DNA from: CBDCWA01 sp965223255
GTDB lineage: Bacteria; Pseudomonadota; Alphaproteobacteria; Rhizobiales; Hyphomicrobiaceae
DNA length: 64,000 nt
Direction of reading: 5' to 3'
Assembly: GCA_965223255.1 (NCBI GenBank)
Contig: CBDCWA010000002.1
Location: 558,001 to 622,000 of the forward strand
The first letter of the stretch is position 1. Each line of letters begins with the position of its first letter. Under the pieces are notes generated by a model. The model was not told where the DNA came from and did not search any database. It saw only the letters and a program-made list of their open reading frames with translations. This document shows positions 51,137 to 60,546 of the stretch, piece by piece. The position numbers and the translations under genes were made by a program.

Positions 51137-52591
51137 ATGACCAGCATACTGAAATTCGAGGGCGCGCTGGAGCCTTACCCGCTTGTCGTGGATCTTGACT
51201 GGACATTGATCGAGGTCGACAGCCTATTTGAAAGCTTCGCAAGCGCACTTTTTCAAAGCCCGTCTCAGACGCTTTTTGCGCTCGCAGCCTTACGCGACGG
51301 GCGTGCCGCCTTTAAGCGCCAAATTGCCCGAATTGGCGCGCTTGACGTCGCTTCGCTGCCACTGAGGAAGAATTTCGTGAAGTTCCTTGAGGGCGAGCGT
51401 GCGAGGGGCCGCGAGCTTCATCTTGTCACCGCTGCGGATCAATCCATCGCAGACGCGATGGCTGAACGGACAGGGATATTCTCGACCGCGGTTGGTTCCT
51501 CGCAAGACCGAAATCTCAAGGGCGCTGCCAAGTCAGAGTACCTTCAGGAAAAGTTTCCCGATGGATTTTCTTATGCAGGAGACAGCGCTGCCGACTTAGA
51601 GGTATGGAGGGTGGCCAAGTCCGGCATACTGGTTGGCGTATCGCCAGCGACCAAGAGAGCCGTCGATGAAATGAGCCTTAGGGTGGAGAGCGACTTTCCC
51701 GCGCATCAGCCCGCCGAAGTCTTCACCTGGCTTCAGGCTATGCGCTGGCATCAGTGGAGTAAAAACCTCCTGTTATTTGTGCCGTTGGTCCTCGCCCACA
51801 AATATACCGATCTGGATGCGGTTTTTGCGGCCATTTCCGGCTTCGTCTGTCTCTGTGTCATGGCATCCGGGACCTACTTGATCAACGACATTAAGGATAT
51901 CGAAGCGGACAGAGCGCATACGACAAAGCGCGATCGGCCGATCGCGGCAGGCCGTATCACGATCGCTTATGCTCTAGCCATCGCGCTGGCCATGATTGCG
52001 ACGGCATTAATTGGCGCCGCATTCGTCTCCTTGCAATTCCTAGCCCTGCTCATCCTTTATCTCGCGATTACATCGACCTATACGGCACATCTTAAGCACG
52101 TTCCGATGGTCGACATATTTGTCTTAGGCTTTTTGTATGGCCTGCGGGTTTACATGGGCATGGTGTTGGTCGCCGCGCCGTTTTCCAACTGGCTGCTTGC
52201 TTTCTCGTTACTGTTCTTTGTCTCTCTTTCGGCCTGTAAGCGCCATGTAGAATTGGTCAGAGCGAAACAGTCGAACAAGGAGATTCTCGGGCGTGGTTAT
52301 CGGGCCGATGACGCGCCGCTAACACTCGCATTTGGTGTTTCATCGGGAGTCGTGGCTACACTCATCCTGTTTTTATACTTGGTCAACGATGCACAACCGG
52401 CTGGCGCATATACCAACCCGGACTGGCTTTGGCTCATCGGGTATTGCGTCTTCTTTTGGCTCGCCCGCATTTGGTTCCTGGCCCATCGCGGCGAACTCGA
52501 CGCTGATCCCGTTGCCTTCGCTATTCGCGATAAGATTAGCTTGGGTCTTGGTGCGGTCATCGCAATAGTGTTCGTGTGCGCGGTCATATGA
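51137..52591 (+). CDS. HAD phosphatase - UbiA prenyltransferase fusion (decaprenyl-phosphate phosphoribosyltransferase-like)
   Basis: This 484-residue protein has an N-terminal HAD-like domain (D19-L-D21 nucleophile motif, YAGDSAADLEVW as motif IV) and a C-terminal UbiA domain (about 205-484) with about 8-9 membrane helices. The UbiA metal/diphosphate motif is NDIKDIEAD at 250-258, and a second acidic loop carries later residues. Mycobacterial Rv3806c (UbiA family) attaches phosphoribose to decaprenyl phosphate, and a phosphatase then removes the 5-phosphate; the fused HAD could do the second step. ATG 51137 is chosen over GTG 51089. The next gene overlaps by four bases. Confidence 0.85.
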   Translation: MTSILKFEGALEPYPLVVDLDWTLIEVDSLFESFASALFQSPSQTLFALAALRDGRAAFKRQIARIGALDVASLPLRKNFVKFLEGERARGRELHLVTAADQSIADAMAERTGIFSTAVGSSQDRNLKGAAKSEYLQEKFPDGFSYAGDSAADLEVWRVAKSGILVGVSPATKRAVDEMSLRVESDFPAHQPAEVFTWLQAMRWHQWSKNLLLFVPLVLAHKYTDLDAVFAAISGFVCLCVMASGTYLINDIKDIEADRAHTTKRDRPIAAGRITIAYALAIALAMIATALIGAAFVSLQFLALLILYLAITSTYTAHLKHVPMVDIFVLGFLYGLRVYMGMVLVAAPFSNWLLAFSLLFFVSLSACKRHVELVRAKQSNKEILGRGYRADDAPLTLAFGVSSGVVATLILFLYLVNDAQPAGAYTNPDWLWLIGYCVFFWLARIWFLAHRGELDADPVAFAIRDKISLGLGAVIAIVFVCAVI

Positions 52592-53928
52592 CGGTTCGAT
52601 TTAATGAAAGACCGTTTTCGTCCTGGGGCAGGGTGGTACGCCGTCGCCAAGAGGTCGGTGCGATAAGATTTCAGGATGAAATCGACGACCTGTTGTCTCG
52701 CGCCGGGGCAAATGGCAGCAGTGCTGTGCCGCTTTTGCCGGTCGGCCTGGCGCGTTCCTACGGCGACAGCTGCCTCAACAGCACCGGCCGCATCGTCGAT
52801 ATGACAGGCCTCGACCGGATACTGAATTTTGACAAGGATGCTGGTACGCTGCGCGTGGAGGCTGGCGCCTCGATAGACGCAATTCTAAGAGTCATTGTCC
52901 CCCAAGGTTACTTCCTGACAACAACGCCCGGCTCCAGATTTGTTACCGCAGGTGGCGCGGTCGCCAACGATGTGCACGGCAAGAATCATGTCTCCGCCGG
53001 CAGCTTTGGTTTAGGTGTGCGCCGTATCGCCCTGGGCCGCTCGGATTCGGCTCAATTAGAGATTTCCCGGGACTCCAGGCCGGACCTATTTGCGGCCACC
53101 ATAGGCGGACTTGGTCTAACCGGAATCATCAAGTGGGTGGAAGTCGATCTCGCGCCGATTGAAAGCGCGTACATGGATATTGAACGAACACCGTTCTCGT
53201 CCCTCGATGAATTCTTTGATTTGTCCGAAAGAGAGGAGACCGCCGAGCACACGGTGGCGTGGGTCGATGGTGCCTCAACCGGCCGTGATCTTGGCAGAGG
53301 TATCTACCAACGGTCGGATTGGCGCCGCGACGGCATCCTCGAGCCGCATGGCGATGGAGAATTACGGACCGTACCGATGGATGCGCCGGGCTGGTTGTTA
53401 AATCGGTATTCACTCAGGGCCTTCAACACGCTTTATTACAATCTGCAAAAGCGGGCACGAAATCCGGTTCGCGTGCATTACGGCCCCGCCCTTTATCCGC
53501 TTGATTCGATCAGGAATTGGAACCGTCTCTACGGGCGCCGGGGCTTTTATCAATACCAGTGCGTCATTCCTTTGGCATCCGCAAAGACTGCGATGCATGA
53601 TATTCTCTCTGCGATATCGACCAGTGGCACCGGCTCGTTGCTTGCAGTATTGAAAAAGATGGGATCAAAGGCATCACCGGGTCTGATCTCATTTCCGATG
53701 CAGGGCTACACCTTCGCGATGGACTTCCCCAACCGGGACCGCTCGACGCTGGAACTTATGGCGCGCCTTGACGCGATTGTCACAAATGCTGGCGGCCGCC
53801 TCTATCCTGCGAAGGATGGGCGTATGCCAAAGCACATGTTCCAGTCAGGTTATCCAAGGTGGCGTGAGTTTGCAGAATTCGTCGATCCGGTTCTGGGTTC
53901 CGACTTTTGGCGGAGAGTATCGTTATGA
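52588..53928 (+). CDS. dprE1: DprE1-like FAD-dependent decaprenylphosphoryl-ribose oxidase
   Basis: DprE1 oxidises the C2' hydroxyl of decaprenylphosphoryl-ribose, the first half of its conversion to the arabinose form. This 446-residue FAD_binding_4 protein has LARSYGDSCLN, VEAGASIDAILRVIVPQGYFL, and the DprE1-type GGAVANDVHGKNH-SAGSFG. C-terminal GGRLYPAKDGRM also matches the family. The Cys targeted by benzothiazinones in the M. tuberculosis enzyme (C387, in VCVDFP) appears here as A377 in FAMDFP; this comparison is from memory. ATG 52588 overlaps the upstream stop (ATGA), and the downstream gene overlaps in the same way. Confidence 0.85.
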   Translation: MTVRFNERPFSSWGRVVRRRQEVGAIRFQDEIDDLLSRAGANGSSAVPLLPVGLARSYGDSCLNSTGRIVDMTGLDRILNFDKDAGTLRVEAGASIDAILRVIVPQGYFLTTTPGSRFVTAGGAVANDVHGKNHVSAGSFGLGVRRIALGRSDSAQLEISRDSRPDLFAATIGGLGLTGIIKWVEVDLAPIESAYMDIERTPFSSLDEFFDLSEREETAEHTVAWVDGASTGRDLGRGIYQRSDWRRDGILEPHGDGELRTVPMDAPGWLLNRYSLRAFNTLYYNLQKRARNPVRVHYGPALYPLDSIRNWNRLYGRRGFYQYQCVIPLASAKTAMHDILSAISTSGTGSLLAVLKKMGSKASPGLISFPMQGYTFAMDFPNRDRSTLELMARLDAIVTNAGGRLYPAKDGRMPKHMFQSGYPRWREFAEFVDPVLGSDFWRRVSL

Positions 53929-54689
53929 CGACACGAACGCACCCGCGCCGAGTGTTGTTTCTCGGCGCCCTTTCGGCAATCGGCGAAGCAACGGCCCGCC
54001 TGTTTGCGCATGAAGGTGCTGTGATCGGCCTTGTTGGCCGGGGCGATGCGCGTCTCAAAGCCGTGGCTGGTGATCTCGAAGCGCGCGGGGCCTCCCGCTG
54101 CCATACCTGGGACGTTGATCTGAGCTTAGGCCCCACTGTCGATCTCGACATACAAAAGATGGCCGAGGCAATGGGCGGCGAACTTGACGCCTGCGTTGTG
54201 CTTTACGGCATCCTCGGCGACCAAAACGTAGCGGAGCACGACATCTCTCACGCGCGCGATATATTGCGGACCAACTTTTCCTCCACATCCGAATGGGCAC
54301 TCGACGCGGCCAACCTCCTTGAGCGTCAGAATTCGGGCTCGCTAGTGGTTGTAGGGTCGGTTGCCGGTGATCGTGGTCGCAGATCAAATTACATTTACGG
54401 TGCAGCAAAAGGCGGACTTGCAATCCTACTTGATGGTCTCGCGCATCGCCTAGCAGCCAGCAAGGCGTCCGTGGTGAACATCAAACCGGGCTTCGTTGAT
54501 ACGCCGATGACGGCGCATATGAACAAGTCCGGTCCGCTTTGGTCGAAGCCCAGCATCATCGCAACCGCAATCAAAACCTCCATCGACCGCGGCCGCTCGG
54601 CCAACCGCTACAGCCCCTGGTATTGGCGTTGGATCATGTTGGTCATCCGACTAATCCCGTCATCGATCTTCAACAAAACGAAACTGTAA
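53925..54689 (+). CDS. dprE2: DprE2-like short-chain dehydrogenase
   Basis: This 254-residue SDR should reduce the keto intermediate from DprE1 to decaprenylphosphoryl-arabinose using NADH. The nucleotide-binding start is VLFLGALSAIGEATARLFA, with ALSAIG in place of the usual G-x3-G-x-G. The catalytic set is S in VVGSVAGDRG and YxxxK in YIYGAAKGG. ATG 53925 overlaps the dprE1 stop by four bases, so both subunits are made together, as in mycobacteria. It is assigned mainly from context; alone it would be just an SDR. Confidence 0.82.
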   Translation: MTTRTHPRRVLFLGALSAIGEATARLFAHEGAVIGLVGRGDARLKAVAGDLEARGASRCHTWDVDLSLGPTVDLDIQKMAEAMGGELDACVVLYGILGDQNVAEHDISHARDILRTNFSSTSEWALDAANLLERQNSGSLVVVGSVAGDRGRRSNYIYGAAKGGLAILLDGLAHRLAASKASVVNIKPGFVDTPMTAHMNKSGPLWSKPSIIATAIKTSIDRGRSANRYSPWYWRWIMLVIRLIPSSIFNKTKL

Positions 54690-54716
54690 GTCGCTGACAC
54701 CAGGAAGGACGTTATA

Positions 54717-56081
54717 ATGGACGTTGCAGCCGGCCCTCCAATTGAGACGAGAGAAGACAGTTCGCCTTCTCCAAGCCATCACCGCGTCGCCGTAATCGGT
54801 GCCGGTGCAATGGGCCTCGCCGCGGCCTATCATGCTCTCAAGAAGGGGCACGACGTAACGGTCTATGAAGCCGATAGCGTTCCCGGTGGCATGGCCGCGC
54901 ACTTCGATTTCGATGGGCTTTCGATCGAGCGTTTCTACCATTTTGTCTGCAAGCCGGATAATGACACCTTCGCGTTGATGGCGGAACTGGGTATAGGCGA
55001 CCGCATGCGCTGGGTTTCGACCAAGATGGGCTATTTCGTTGACGGCCAGCTCTATGAATGGGGCAATCCCATTGCACTCCTCAAATTTCCACGGCTCAAT
55101 TTGATTGAAAAGGTCCGCTACGGACTGATGATGTTTACCTCGGTCAAAAGGTCAGGTCCGGGCAAGCTCGACTGCATGTCTGCAGAGGAGTGGATTGGAC
55201 GCTGGTGTGGCCGGCGCGTCTACGACATGCTTTGGCGACCGTTGTTCGAGTTGAAGTTTTACGAGTATGCCAGCAAAATTTCTGCAGCATGGATGTGGAC
55301 ACGGATCAAACGGGTCGGATCATCGCGAAGGTCAATGCTTGAAGAGAGCCTCGGCTATATCGACGGCGGCTCGCAGACATTGATAGACACTTTATGCAGC
55401 GCGATCATTGAAGCGGGCGGAAAAATTGAGACAGCCACGCCGGTCGAGAAAGTTTGCGTTGAAAACGGCCGGATCAGCGGCATCCAGATCGGTGGTCTAA
55501 CGGTACCATTTGACTCCGTCATAAGTACCGTCCCCACACCTTACGTCTCCCGCATGGTTCCCGATTTGCCCGAGACGTCCAAAGTCGCATACGACGCCAT
55601 TGAAAACATTGGCGTGGTCTGCGTACTGTTGAAGCTCAAAAAGCAGGTGACGCCGAACTTCTGGGTCAATGTCTCGGATGAACGAATGGCGATCCCGGGA
55701 TTTGTTGAATTTTCCAATCTCCGACCGCTACCGGATCACGTGGTCTACGTTCCCTTCTACATGCCACCTTCCAATCCCAAGTTCCAGGCGTCGGACGAAG
55801 AGTTCATTCAGGAATCGTTCGACTGTATGAAACATGTAAACCCGGATCTCACGGACGACGATTTGATAGCGAGCCGCGTCGGTCGTCTGCGCCACGCCCA
55901 ACCGGTATGTCCCCCGGGCTTTGGCCAAGCCCTTCCGGACATCATCACACCGATTGCAGGATTGCAGATTGCAGATACGAGCTATTATTATCCCGAAGAT
56001 CGGGGCATCTCTGAAAGCGTTCGCTATGGCAAGCGAATGGCGGAATCAATAACGGCTGTCGTGGGAGCTAACGTTGACTGA
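54717..56081 (+). CDS. FAD-dependent NAD(P)/FAD oxidoreductase (protoporphyrinogen-oxidase/UDP-galactopyranose-mutase-like)
   Basis: This 454-residue flavoprotein opens with a dinucleotide-binding fold VAVIGAGAMGLAAAYHALKKGHDVTVYEAD and continues GGMAAHFDFDGLSIERFYHFV, typical of amine-oxidase-like and mutase-like enzymes of sugar-lipid clusters. The C-terminal half has ISTVPTPYVSRMVP and the FAD-closing GLQIADTSYYYPEDRGISESVRYGKRMA. Such proteins recur next to UbiA/GtrA genes, but their reaction is not established. It starts 27 bp after dprE2, and the gtrA start overlaps its end by eight bases. Confidence 0.8.
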   Translation: MDVAAGPPIETREDSSPSPSHHRVAVIGAGAMGLAAAYHALKKGHDVTVYEADSVPGGMAAHFDFDGLSIERFYHFVCKPDNDTFALMAELGIGDRMRWVSTKMGYFVDGQLYEWGNPIALLKFPRLNLIEKVRYGLMMFTSVKRSGPGKLDCMSAEEWIGRWCGRRVYDMLWRPLFELKFYEYASKISAAWMWTRIKRVGSSRRSMLEESLGYIDGGSQTLIDTLCSAIIEAGGKIETATPVEKVCVENGRISGIQIGGLTVPFDSVISTVPTPYVSRMVPDLPETSKVAYDAIENIGVVCVLLKLKKQVTPNFWVNVSDERMAIPGFVEFSNLRPLPDHVVYVPFYMPPSNPKFQASDEEFIQESFDCMKHVNPDLTDDDLIASRVGRLRHAQPVCPPGFGQALPDIITPIAGLQIADTSYYYPEDRGISESVRYGKRMAESITAVVGANVD

Positions 56082-56508
56082 AACAGCCAACCGAACATTT
56101 GCGCTAACCGCTCAATTCGTCCGGTTCTTGTTCGCCGGTGGCACATCAGTGATATTCAATTTCCTGTCCCGCCATCTGCTCGGATACATTGTGCCATTTG
56201 AAGTCGCCGTATGCCTCGCATATCTGGTTGGAATGATAACCGCTTACGGTCTGATGTATCTGTTTGTGTTTCCAGTGAGTGGTCGCGGACACGGCTCAGG
56301 GTTTTTCCGCTTTGCTATCGTAAACGTGTTCTCGCTATTGATGGTGCTTTTGATTAGCGTCGGTTTACTGCGCCTTGCGTTTCCGATCATTGGCTTTGAT
56401 TGGCATCCTGAAGACGTGGCCCACTTCATCGGATTGTGCGGCACGGCAATAACCGGATATATCGGCCATAAACTTTTTACGTTTCATCCAATTGAGCAGG
56501 ACAACTAA
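56074..56508 (+). CDS. GtrA-family membrane protein (putative lipid-sugar flippase)
   Basis: This 144-residue protein has four membrane helices and the GtrA/DPMS pattern: FVRFLFAGGTSVIFNFLSRHLLGY near the start and FIGLCGTAITGYIGHKLFTFH at the end. It starts at TTG 56074 within the upstream gene. In mycobacteria the GtrA-like Rv3789 lies beside dprE1/dprE2 and has been proposed to flip decaprenylphosphoryl-arabinose or assist its transferase. The usual GtrB-type glycosyltransferase partner is absent here, which supports the arabinose-lipid reading. Confidence 0.85.
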   Translation: MTETANRTFALTAQFVRFLFAGGTSVIFNFLSRHLLGYIVPFEVAVCLAYLVGMITAYGLMYLFVFPVSGRGHGSGFFRFAIVNVFSLLMVLLISVGLLRLAFPIIGFDWHPEDVAHFIGLCGTAITGYIGHKLFTFHPIEQDN

Positions 56509-56771
56509 TTGAAGGCCGCACCGGAATTAGCCAGCAAATAGTTAGCAAAGCACGTCCACCCACTTATGATATTAACAGTTTCTAGACCTCCAACGGTCTG
56601 ATTCAGCGCAGAGTCAATTGCAGTCTTTCACATGATATTTTAGAGTTTATTGGAGCCTCACAATTGGCACTTATCTTAAGGTTAAGTTCTAGCTATTCAT
56701 TGCAGTTCAGCAAAAATATTTAAATTTGAGATTCCGTTATACATCCGATTGGGTAACTTCGACTGATCCGA

Positions 56772-57617
56772 ATGGGACAAGAAACTTTGGGCGTGGAGAT
56801 GACAAGGAACGTGGTTGGAGGCCAGAATTCTTATGTGGGAAAGCCGAACTATCTTATAGATTGGTTTCGCCATACTGTGCGCAATGAGAAAGCACGGTTT
56901 CACAGGGCTTTCCCAGGTCGCGTTCGATTTTATGGCGCCTGGAATAGCTTTGAGGAAGCCAGTAAGGCGATGCCGAAGCATAAGCTGGCGGGGTATAATC
57001 ATAAAGAACTAGCCAGCGTTGGTCTCCAAGATGTGAGCAGCGTACTGCCATGGGACTACCCAGTCATTTACTGGTTAAGCCGAATATTGAATTCAGACAG
57101 CATTCTGCTTGATGCGGGTGGCCACATGGGGACGAAGTTCCGGGCTTTTTCTTCTTACGTCGAGATTCTACCTTCCGTCCGCTGGGTTGTTTATGACTTG
57201 CCCAAAATCGCCGAAGAAGGACGTCGCCTCGCAGCGCAGAACGGATTGAGTTCGTTGGAGTTTATCAGTGACCTCTCGGATGCGCCAAATGCGGACATTT
57301 TACTCGCATCAGGGCTGTTGCAGTATGTGGACCAGAGCTTGGGTGATCTACTGAATTGTTTACCCGCACGCAGCAAGTATGTCTTACTGAACAAGGTAGC
57401 TGTGCGTGATGGCGAACGCGTCGTAACGTTAGAAAACTTCGATTTTGCCGTGGTTCCCTACCATATACGAAGTAGGTCAGAATTATTTGCGGATATTGAT
57501 GCCGCTGGTTACGATATATTGGATCAGTGGACCATCCCATCATTGAACCACGCCATCCCGACACATCCAAATCTAGGTCGCAGCGAAAGTTTGGGCTTCT
57601 GTCTGCGCGCAAGATAG
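56772..57617 (+). CDS. TIGR04325-type putative methyltransferase (intact copy)
   Basis: This 281-residue protein has the pattern of the LIC12133/TIGR04325 putative methyltransferases: an N-terminal block with FYGAWNSFEEASKAM and LAGYNHKELA, then a SAM-binding Rossmann-type start LLDAGGHMGTKFRAF. VVYDLPKIAEEGR and ILLASGLLQYVDQSLGDLL follow. Such genes lie in lipopolysaccharide and capsule clusters. A second copy lacking the N-terminal third lies 2.2 kb downstream. The surrounding DNA is AT-rich compared with the core genome. ATG 56772 has no strong Shine-Dalgarno. Confidence 0.75.
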   Translation: MGQETLGVEMTRNVVGGQNSYVGKPNYLIDWFRHTVRNEKARFHRAFPGRVRFYGAWNSFEEASKAMPKHKLAGYNHKELASVGLQDVSSVLPWDYPVIYWLSRILNSDSILLDAGGHMGTKFRAFSSYVEILPSVRWVVYDLPKIAEEGRRLAAQNGLSSLEFISDLSDAPNADILLASGLLQYVDQSLGDLLNCLPARSKYVLLNKVAVRDGERVVTLENFDFAVVPYHIRSRSELFADIDAAGYDILDQWTIPSLNHAIPTHPNLGRSESLGFCLRAR

Positions 57618-57666
57618 TCCCACGTCTGGATCACCCAATTTGACGCAATCGTTTTGTTGCGCAAGC
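57061..57666 (+). repeat. Segmental duplication, copy 1
   Basis: This segment is nearly identical to 59280-59885, starting at CAGTCATTTA and ending in GCGCAAGC. Differences are scattered single bases and one indel. It covers the C-terminal two thirds of the methyltransferase gene and about 50 bp after its stop. Confidence 0.85.
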
Positions 57667-57792
57667 GCGTTATGCGCGCTGTTGAATAGCAACTCGACCA
57701 GCTTATGTATGTTCTCGTCACATAATTAGAGGTAGTATGTAGTAGGGGTTTTGCGACGAGAGCCTAGTGCGCTGCCTAGGTGATGAAGCCAC

Positions 57793-58746
57793 TCATCCGC
57801 GAAATTTAGAATGCAAGAATCGAGCAGGCGCAACCAACCGTCGAACCCCAGACTTTAGAATGTCATGCTTGTCAGTGGGCTTGTTTGTCGAAATAACCCC
57901 GATAAGCCCTGCCTTCATGTTATCCAGCAGCGCACTGTTTCCGGGTGGCGTGGGCTTGAGTCCGGCAGCGCGCAGCAAATGGTTGCACTGATAAACCCAC
58001 GCACGCCGCGTGGCTGATCGAGTATAGAATAATGCAGTTGCCGTGATCGAGTATTCGCTGAGGTTGCGGACCCAGTGAGGGGCAAAGGGTGGAATGTGCA
58101 CACCGTCACCTGCATGCAAGTCGTAAACTGTCGCTGTTTTCTCAAAGCGCGGATCAAACTCAATGTGTGCTCCGTTATTTACGACGAATTTTTCTATTTC
58201 ATCCTCCCGGATTACACTTCGGTCATATTGATTGAAAAGGTGAGCTTCTTTGTCACCATGGATTTGGAATAGAAAATTTGATTCAGAGTCGAGGTGGTAG
58301 TGCGTGACAGAATTTGGCGACCCAATGAGAATGCTTAAGGTCGACCAAATCGTTTCAGATTTGAAATTTTCGTGACAGGTTTGTTCGCCCCAAGTCAACA
58401 TTTCATCAAGAAGCACTTGATAGTCTTTATCAACTTCGGCCCCAGTGATTAGCACCCAAGACTTTGAGTCTCGAATATTCCTTACAGCTTCGTAGACGCG
58501 TTCTGTGGTTTTGAAGTTGGTCCATTGCTTCGCGGAGTTCGGGACCGTTTCTGCGGTCTTGAACGCAATGTGATGGTTCATGTCGTCCTTAGCCGCCGCC
58601 AATACAACCTGAGTCAAATCAGCCAAGCGATCTAGCTCGAACAGCGGATGACCGACAAAATCATGACGAAAACTAAAGTGCTGGCGATTGAATGCCCTCT
58701 GATAAGTCCCAGGTGGTTCCGCAAGATCGATTTTTTCCTGCACCAC
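57793..58746 (-). CDS. Cupin/JmjC-like Fe(II)/2-oxoglutarate-dependent protein
   Basis: This 317-residue protein shows a JmjC-like iron site: HxD in THYHLDSESNFLFQIHG, a later His in IPPFAPHWVRNLS, and hydrophobic strands between. That layout is found in JmjC and cupin-like hydroxylases that act on proteins or small molecules. It lies on the opposite strand between the two copies of the methyltransferase repeat. Its AT-richer base use resembles its neighbours. Substrate unknown. Confidence 0.65.
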   Translation of the reverse strand: MVQEKIDLAEPPGTYQRAFNRQHFSFRHDFVGHPLFELDRLADLTQVVLAAAKDDMNHHIAFKTAETVPNSAKQWTNFKTTERVYEAVRNIRDSKSWVLITGAEVDKDYQVLLDEMLTWGEQTCHENFKSETIWSTLSILIGSPNSVTHYHLDSESNFLFQIHGDKEAHLFNQYDRSVIREDEIEKFVVNNGAHIEFDPRFEKTATVYDLHAGDGVHIPPFAPHWVRNLSEYSITATALFYTRSATRRAWVYQCNHLLRAAGLKPTPPGNSALLDNMKAGLIGVISTNKPTDKHDILKSGVRRLVAPARFLHSKFRG

Positions 58747-59248
58747 ACTTGCTCCTGTCGTCTTAAGAACACTGTGCTCTAATCAGCTAATTTGCGGTTA
58801 CCCACCAAATGAAGTTTCTCCATCGGCAACCCAATAGGTGGGGGCAACGCGAGTGCAAAAAACAGCCGGCACGCGGTTTCTGCACGGATATTATTCCTTG
58901 ATTTTATTGGTATAAAGGACGGCGCTTCAACCAAAAACTTGGAACTAGAGTCGTGGTAAAGGCGCACCTTAGATAGGTTGGAGGCTGGCAACCAATCATG
59001 TTGGCAGGAATGGTTAACACCGCCGGCCGGTATCTGTGGGTTGCTGGCTCAGCATCCAACTAAGGGGTGCTGGGCTGGTAGAATGAAAATCAGCTCATCT
59101 GCCTTGACTAGGGTGCAGTGTTGGCGTTGGAAAAATTTTTGTCCATCGCAACATCCGCCCTTGGTGTTGTGGGGGTTGCCTCCCACCAGGATCTAGGTGC
59201 CAAAATGGTCGCTGATGTTGCAGCGACCAACACAATCCGAGGCGACGA
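58747..59248. other. Intergenic region with probable gene debris
   Basis: No intact gene is seen in these 500 bp. A 44-codon frame at 59118-59252 reads like the tail of a real protein (VLALEKFLSIATSALGVVG ... NTIRGDD, stop), joined directly to the truncated methyltransferase copy. It may be the end of a lost gene at the duplication junction. Confidence 0.35.
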
Positions 59249-60136
59249 TTGAGCGTGAGTACGGCAATTGGATTGGACACAGTCATTTATTGGTTAAGCC
59301 GAATATTGAATTCTGACAGCACTCTGCTTGATGCGGGTGGCCACATGGGGACGAAGTTCCGGGCTTTTTCTTCTTACGTCGAGATTATACCTTCCGTCCG
59401 CTGGGTTGTTTATGACTTGCCCAAAATCGCCGAAGAAGGACGTCGCCACGCAGCGCAGAACGGATTGAGTTCGTTGGAGTTCATCAGTGACCTCTCGGAT
59501 GCGCCAAATGCGGACATTTTACTCGCATCAGGGCTGTTGCAGTATGTGGACCAGAGCTTGGGTGATCTACTGAATTGTTTACCCGCACGCAGCAAGTATG
59601 TCTTACTGAACAAGGTAGCTGTGCGTGATGGCGAACGCGTCGTAACGCTAGAAAACTTCGATTTTGCCGTGGTTCCCTACCATATACGAAGCAGGGCAGA
59701 ATTATTTGCGGATATTGATGCCGCTGGTTACGATATATTGGATCAGTGGACCATCCTATCATTGAACCATGCCATCCCGACACATCCAAATCTAGGTCGC
59801 AGCGAAAGTTTGGGCTTCGTCTGCGCGCAAGATAGTCCCACATCTGGTTTGCATCAAATTGACGCAATCGTTTCGTCGCGCAAGCCAGCCGGCAACCGCA
59901 TCGACGACCCGCCCGCCGGTTGTGAAATGAACGGCTTCTGGTCGTGGCAACTCCGGATTTCCAATCGTCAGCAGTTTTCGGGACAGACCCGGATTGCACC
60001 TATTCAATGCCAGCGCAGTATATCGTTAGTTCGCGCGCATCCGAGACGAGATAGAGCGTCGATGCCTTGGCCTCGATCCACAGGTCGGCCCTGCGCGGTG
60101 GCAAACCAGGTGATCGGTACTTGCACAAATCTCTGA
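59249..60136 (+). pseudogene. Truncated second copy of the TIGR04325-type methyltransferase
   Basis: The frame matches residues from about 97 onward of the intact copy (VIYWLSRILNSDS...), but the N-terminal third is missing and is replaced by about 10 unrelated codons from a TTG. Near 59815 one base of GGCTTCTGTC is deleted relative to copy 1, so the true C-terminus is lost and the frame runs on into unrelated DNA to 60136. The core is almost identical to copy 1, so the duplication is recent or was homogenised by gene conversion. A working enzyme is unlikely. Confidence 0.75.
59280..59885 (+). repeat. Segmental duplication, copy 2
   Basis: Direct-repeat partner of 57061-57666. The two copies flank the JmjC-like gene, so recombination between them would delete it. 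Confidence 0.85.
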
Positions 60137-60299
60137 TGACTTGTTGTTTTGCGTCCGTAATGCCTGCTCCTCTGCCCAGTTCATGCCATTTCTCACGGGT
60201 GTGCCAGTAAACAAAAGCCTGAGCCAGTATCGCCACGACCAAACCGGCAAATAGCAAAGCAATCACGATAGACAGGCGGATCGATCGGTCTTGCATCAT
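60000..60299 (-). CDS. Small membrane-anchored protein, unknown function
   Basis: This 99-residue product starts at ATG 60299 (a second ATG follows) after GGGATGG. It has one N-terminal membrane helix (LSIVIALLFAGLVVAILAQAFVYW) and a short domain with two cysteines (RDLCKYRS, TIYCAGIE). It overlaps the run-on end of the truncated methyltransferase frame on the other strand. No family is recognised. A longer frame to 60461 is open but less likely. Confidence 0.5.
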   Translation of the reverse strand: MMQDRSIRLSIVIALLFAGLVVAILAQAFVYWHTREKWHELGRGAGITDAKQQVIRDLCKYRSPGLPPRRADLWIEAKASTLYLVSDARELTIYCAGIE

Positions 60300-60546
60300 T
60301 TTCCATCCCTTCTTTCCGCACCCAAACCACGCGTATGGGAAGACTGCATGCACAATCAAGAAGACTACCGTCGCAGCAGGCAACACTGGGCGCCAACGCA
60401 ACAACCAGAATCGCCCACACAGCGCCCTGAGATAAAGTCCTCCGGCCCCGGACATCCTCATCCCGGTGCAACAAAGGCCGCCTAAGACCTAACATTCATA
60501 CCAGACCAACTAGTAATGTCGGTCACTAACGCTTGCCTCCTCCGGC

